Shown: piece by piece, positions 63,055 to 64,000 of the stretch | Position numbering within the stretch: the stretch's first letter is position 1 | Layout: each line of letters opens with the position of its first letter | Source: Sphingobacteriales bacterium 50-39 | Lineage (GTDB): Bacteria > Bacteroidota > Bacteroidia > Chitinophagales > Chitinophagaceae | NCBI GenBank assembly: GCA_001898505.1 | Contig: MKTZ01000005.1 | Coordinates: 1 to 64,000 of the forward strand | Length of the DNA stretch: 64,000 nucleotides | Reading direction: 5' to 3' | Translations under genes and position numbers: made by a program | The notes under the pieces: model-generated | What the model saw: only the letters and a program-made list of their open reading frames with translations | Database searches by the model: none | Told to the model about the DNA's origin: nothing

Positions 63055-63348
63055 TTAAAAATCCCAAAATTCCGCGGCGGTGATTTCCAGCGCGTTATAA
63101 AGCTGCAACAGCGTAAGAATGGTAAAGTTTACCTGGCCTTTTTCAAATTTAGCCAGTTTGCTGTTATCCAGGCCTGAGGAGGCAGCAAGTTCCCTGATGG
63201 ATTGGTTTCGCTCATTCCGTAAGGCCTTGAGCCTTTTTCCAACAGCTAAAAGAAATTCTTCCCTGGGAAGATCAGTTATTGGGTTTTGAGAAACCTTGAC
63301 ATAAGGAATACCCGTGCGTTTTTTATGGAGTGTCTTTTTGTTTGACAT
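63055..63348 (-). CDS. XRE family helix-turn-helix regulator
   Basis: A 97-residue protein with a canonical HTH: LAVGKRLKALRNERNQSIRELAASSGLDNSKLAKFEKGQVNFTILTLLQLYNAL in segments. The basic N-terminus is an extra arm. It probably represses an island operon; no adjacent toxin gene is recognised. Confidence 0.85.
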   Translation of the reverse strand: MSNKKTLHKKRTGIPYVKVSQNPITDLPREEFLLAVGKRLKALRNERNQSIRELAASSGLDNSKLAKFEKGQVNFTILTLLQLYNALEITAAEFWDF

Positions 63349-63603
63349 GGAATAGTTAATATACGTCGCGCTGAAAATGGCAGGAGAAGGTTAAAAATGC
63401 TATTGGACAGGAGGATAAGGCACAAACTGTTGCAATATTAAGCCTTTTAAAATAGCGAGCCAAAGGCGGCTTTATTTGCAGTAGAGGCACCAATTATTAA
63501 AATATTGCTGTATATTGATAGAGAATTGTGTCCCTCCGTTATTCTGCGCCCTGTTCCTTGCATTCCGCTCAACAGAAATGCCGTAAACAAGCACCGATTG
63601 ATC

Positions 63604-64000
63604 ATGGCAAGAAGTTGTTTAGCAAAAATGTTAGGCGACAGGAGGTATGCTTTATACCAAATAGATATCAGAACACTGATATGGGCGTTAGACCGCATGT
63701 GTGTACCTGGCGCCGGCAGGTTTACTGTGCAAAAAGTCATTAACAGGCTTGAACTTGCTTACAAGCAAGAACCTTATGCCCGGTCGCAGTTGGAAGTTGC
63801 GGGCAGGAAGCATCTCGGGCTGTTACTGGCATTAAACACCTTGTGCACGGATAAAACTGTTATACCCCATGAATTTTGGCATGGAGAAGGCTGCATACCT
63901 AACCCAAGGATCGGGCCGGAGATGGACTACAGGCAGTATTATGAAACCCACAAAGATGCGGTGATCTCTGCACTTGTAAGTACTATTGAATGCATGCCTT
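63604..64000 (+). CDS. Partial hypothetical protein at window end
   Basis: Frame open from ATG 63604 (alternative ATG 63697) to the last base, at least 132 residues. The product includes YALYQIDIRTLIWALDRM, then QKVINRLELAYKQEPYARSQLEV in segments, and GLLLALNTLCTDKTVIPHEFW. No family is recognised. Not closed, so the gene is cut by the window. Confidence 0.45.
   Translation, partial: MARSCLAKMLGDRRYALYQIDIRTLIWALDRMCVPGAGRFTVQKVINRLELAYKQEPYARSQLEVAGRKHLGLLLALNTLCTDKTVIPHEFWHGEGCIPNPRIGPEMDYRQYYETHKDAVISALVSTIECMP

Noticed and set aside
63447-63740. Minus-strand frame of 97 codons at the window end
   Set aside because: Antisense to the longer open frame running off the window; neither is certain but the plus frame reads more protein-like.
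16033-64000. Integrase, CRISPR array, retron or diversity-generating retroelement
   Set aside because: Looked for tyrosine recombinase motifs, regularly spaced repeats, reverse transcriptase motifs; none seen.

Overview
The window looks like a chromosome segment of a Bacteroidota bacterium, probably Chitinophagaceae. This rests on the DUF2723 membrane glycosyltransferase, the mtaB/murB/priA protein types, TAnnTTTG-type promoter boxes, A-rich leaders in place of strong Shine-Dalgarno sites, and a Bacteroidota-type PRTRC cassette. No organism name can be read directly from the sequence.

Positions 1-16,032 are ordinary core genome: the 3' part of a DUF2723 glycosyltransferase, a VWA protein/MoxR-type AAA ATPase pair, murB, priA, an acyltransferase, a DUF4258 lipoprotein, mtaB, a small YciI-like protein, a SanA/YdcF-type protein, 3-methyladenine DNA glycosylase I, a secreted M1 aminopeptidase, a small secreted protein and tRNA-Val(TAC). 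From the 3' end of this tRNA to the right edge (about 48 kb) the gene content is accessory, so I read the tRNA as the left boundary of an integrated mobile element. No integrase or second att copy lies in the window.

The accessory region has these blocks. (a) 16.3-21.1 kb is a probable defence island: a HARE-HTH protein, a RES-domain protein, a trypsin-like peptidase and a large nuclease-P-loop NTPase. (b) 21.2-25.3 kb is a mutagenic polymerase pair, dinB plus a DnaE whose PHP domain looks degenerate. (c) 25.4-31.4 kb is cargo: a DUF3945-like protein, a YhcG/DUF1016-like nuclease, a ceramidase-like membrane protein, a zeta-toxin pair, a YpsA/SLOG protein and two tandem tiny membrane proteins. 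(d) 31.4-35.3 kb is the mobilization module: coupling protein, relaxase, accessory protein and a candidate oriT. (e) 35.3-41.5 kb is mixed cargo: acyltransferase-3, a surface protein with a possible papain-like fold, a CoiA-like protein. (f) 41.7-49.4 kb is a long minus-strand run ending in a PRTRC cassette (ThiF, B, F, C, E) with DUF932, SSB and a RadC/JAB-like protein.

(g) 49.9-64.0 kb is a rapidly changing zone. It has small XRE-like regulators of one paralogous family, a GIY-YIG-like/DUF6884 pair with a decayed second copy, GC-rich non-coding repeats, a gene of unknown function with a decayed inverted copy, an M16 peptidase, two proteins built from internal tandem duplications, an XRE regulator and a partial gene at the edge. 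The mob genes, coupling protein, SSB and PRTRC cassette together suggest a plasmid-like element that can integrate and be mobilized. The outer parts carry defence, toxin-antitoxin and recombination-scarred cargo.
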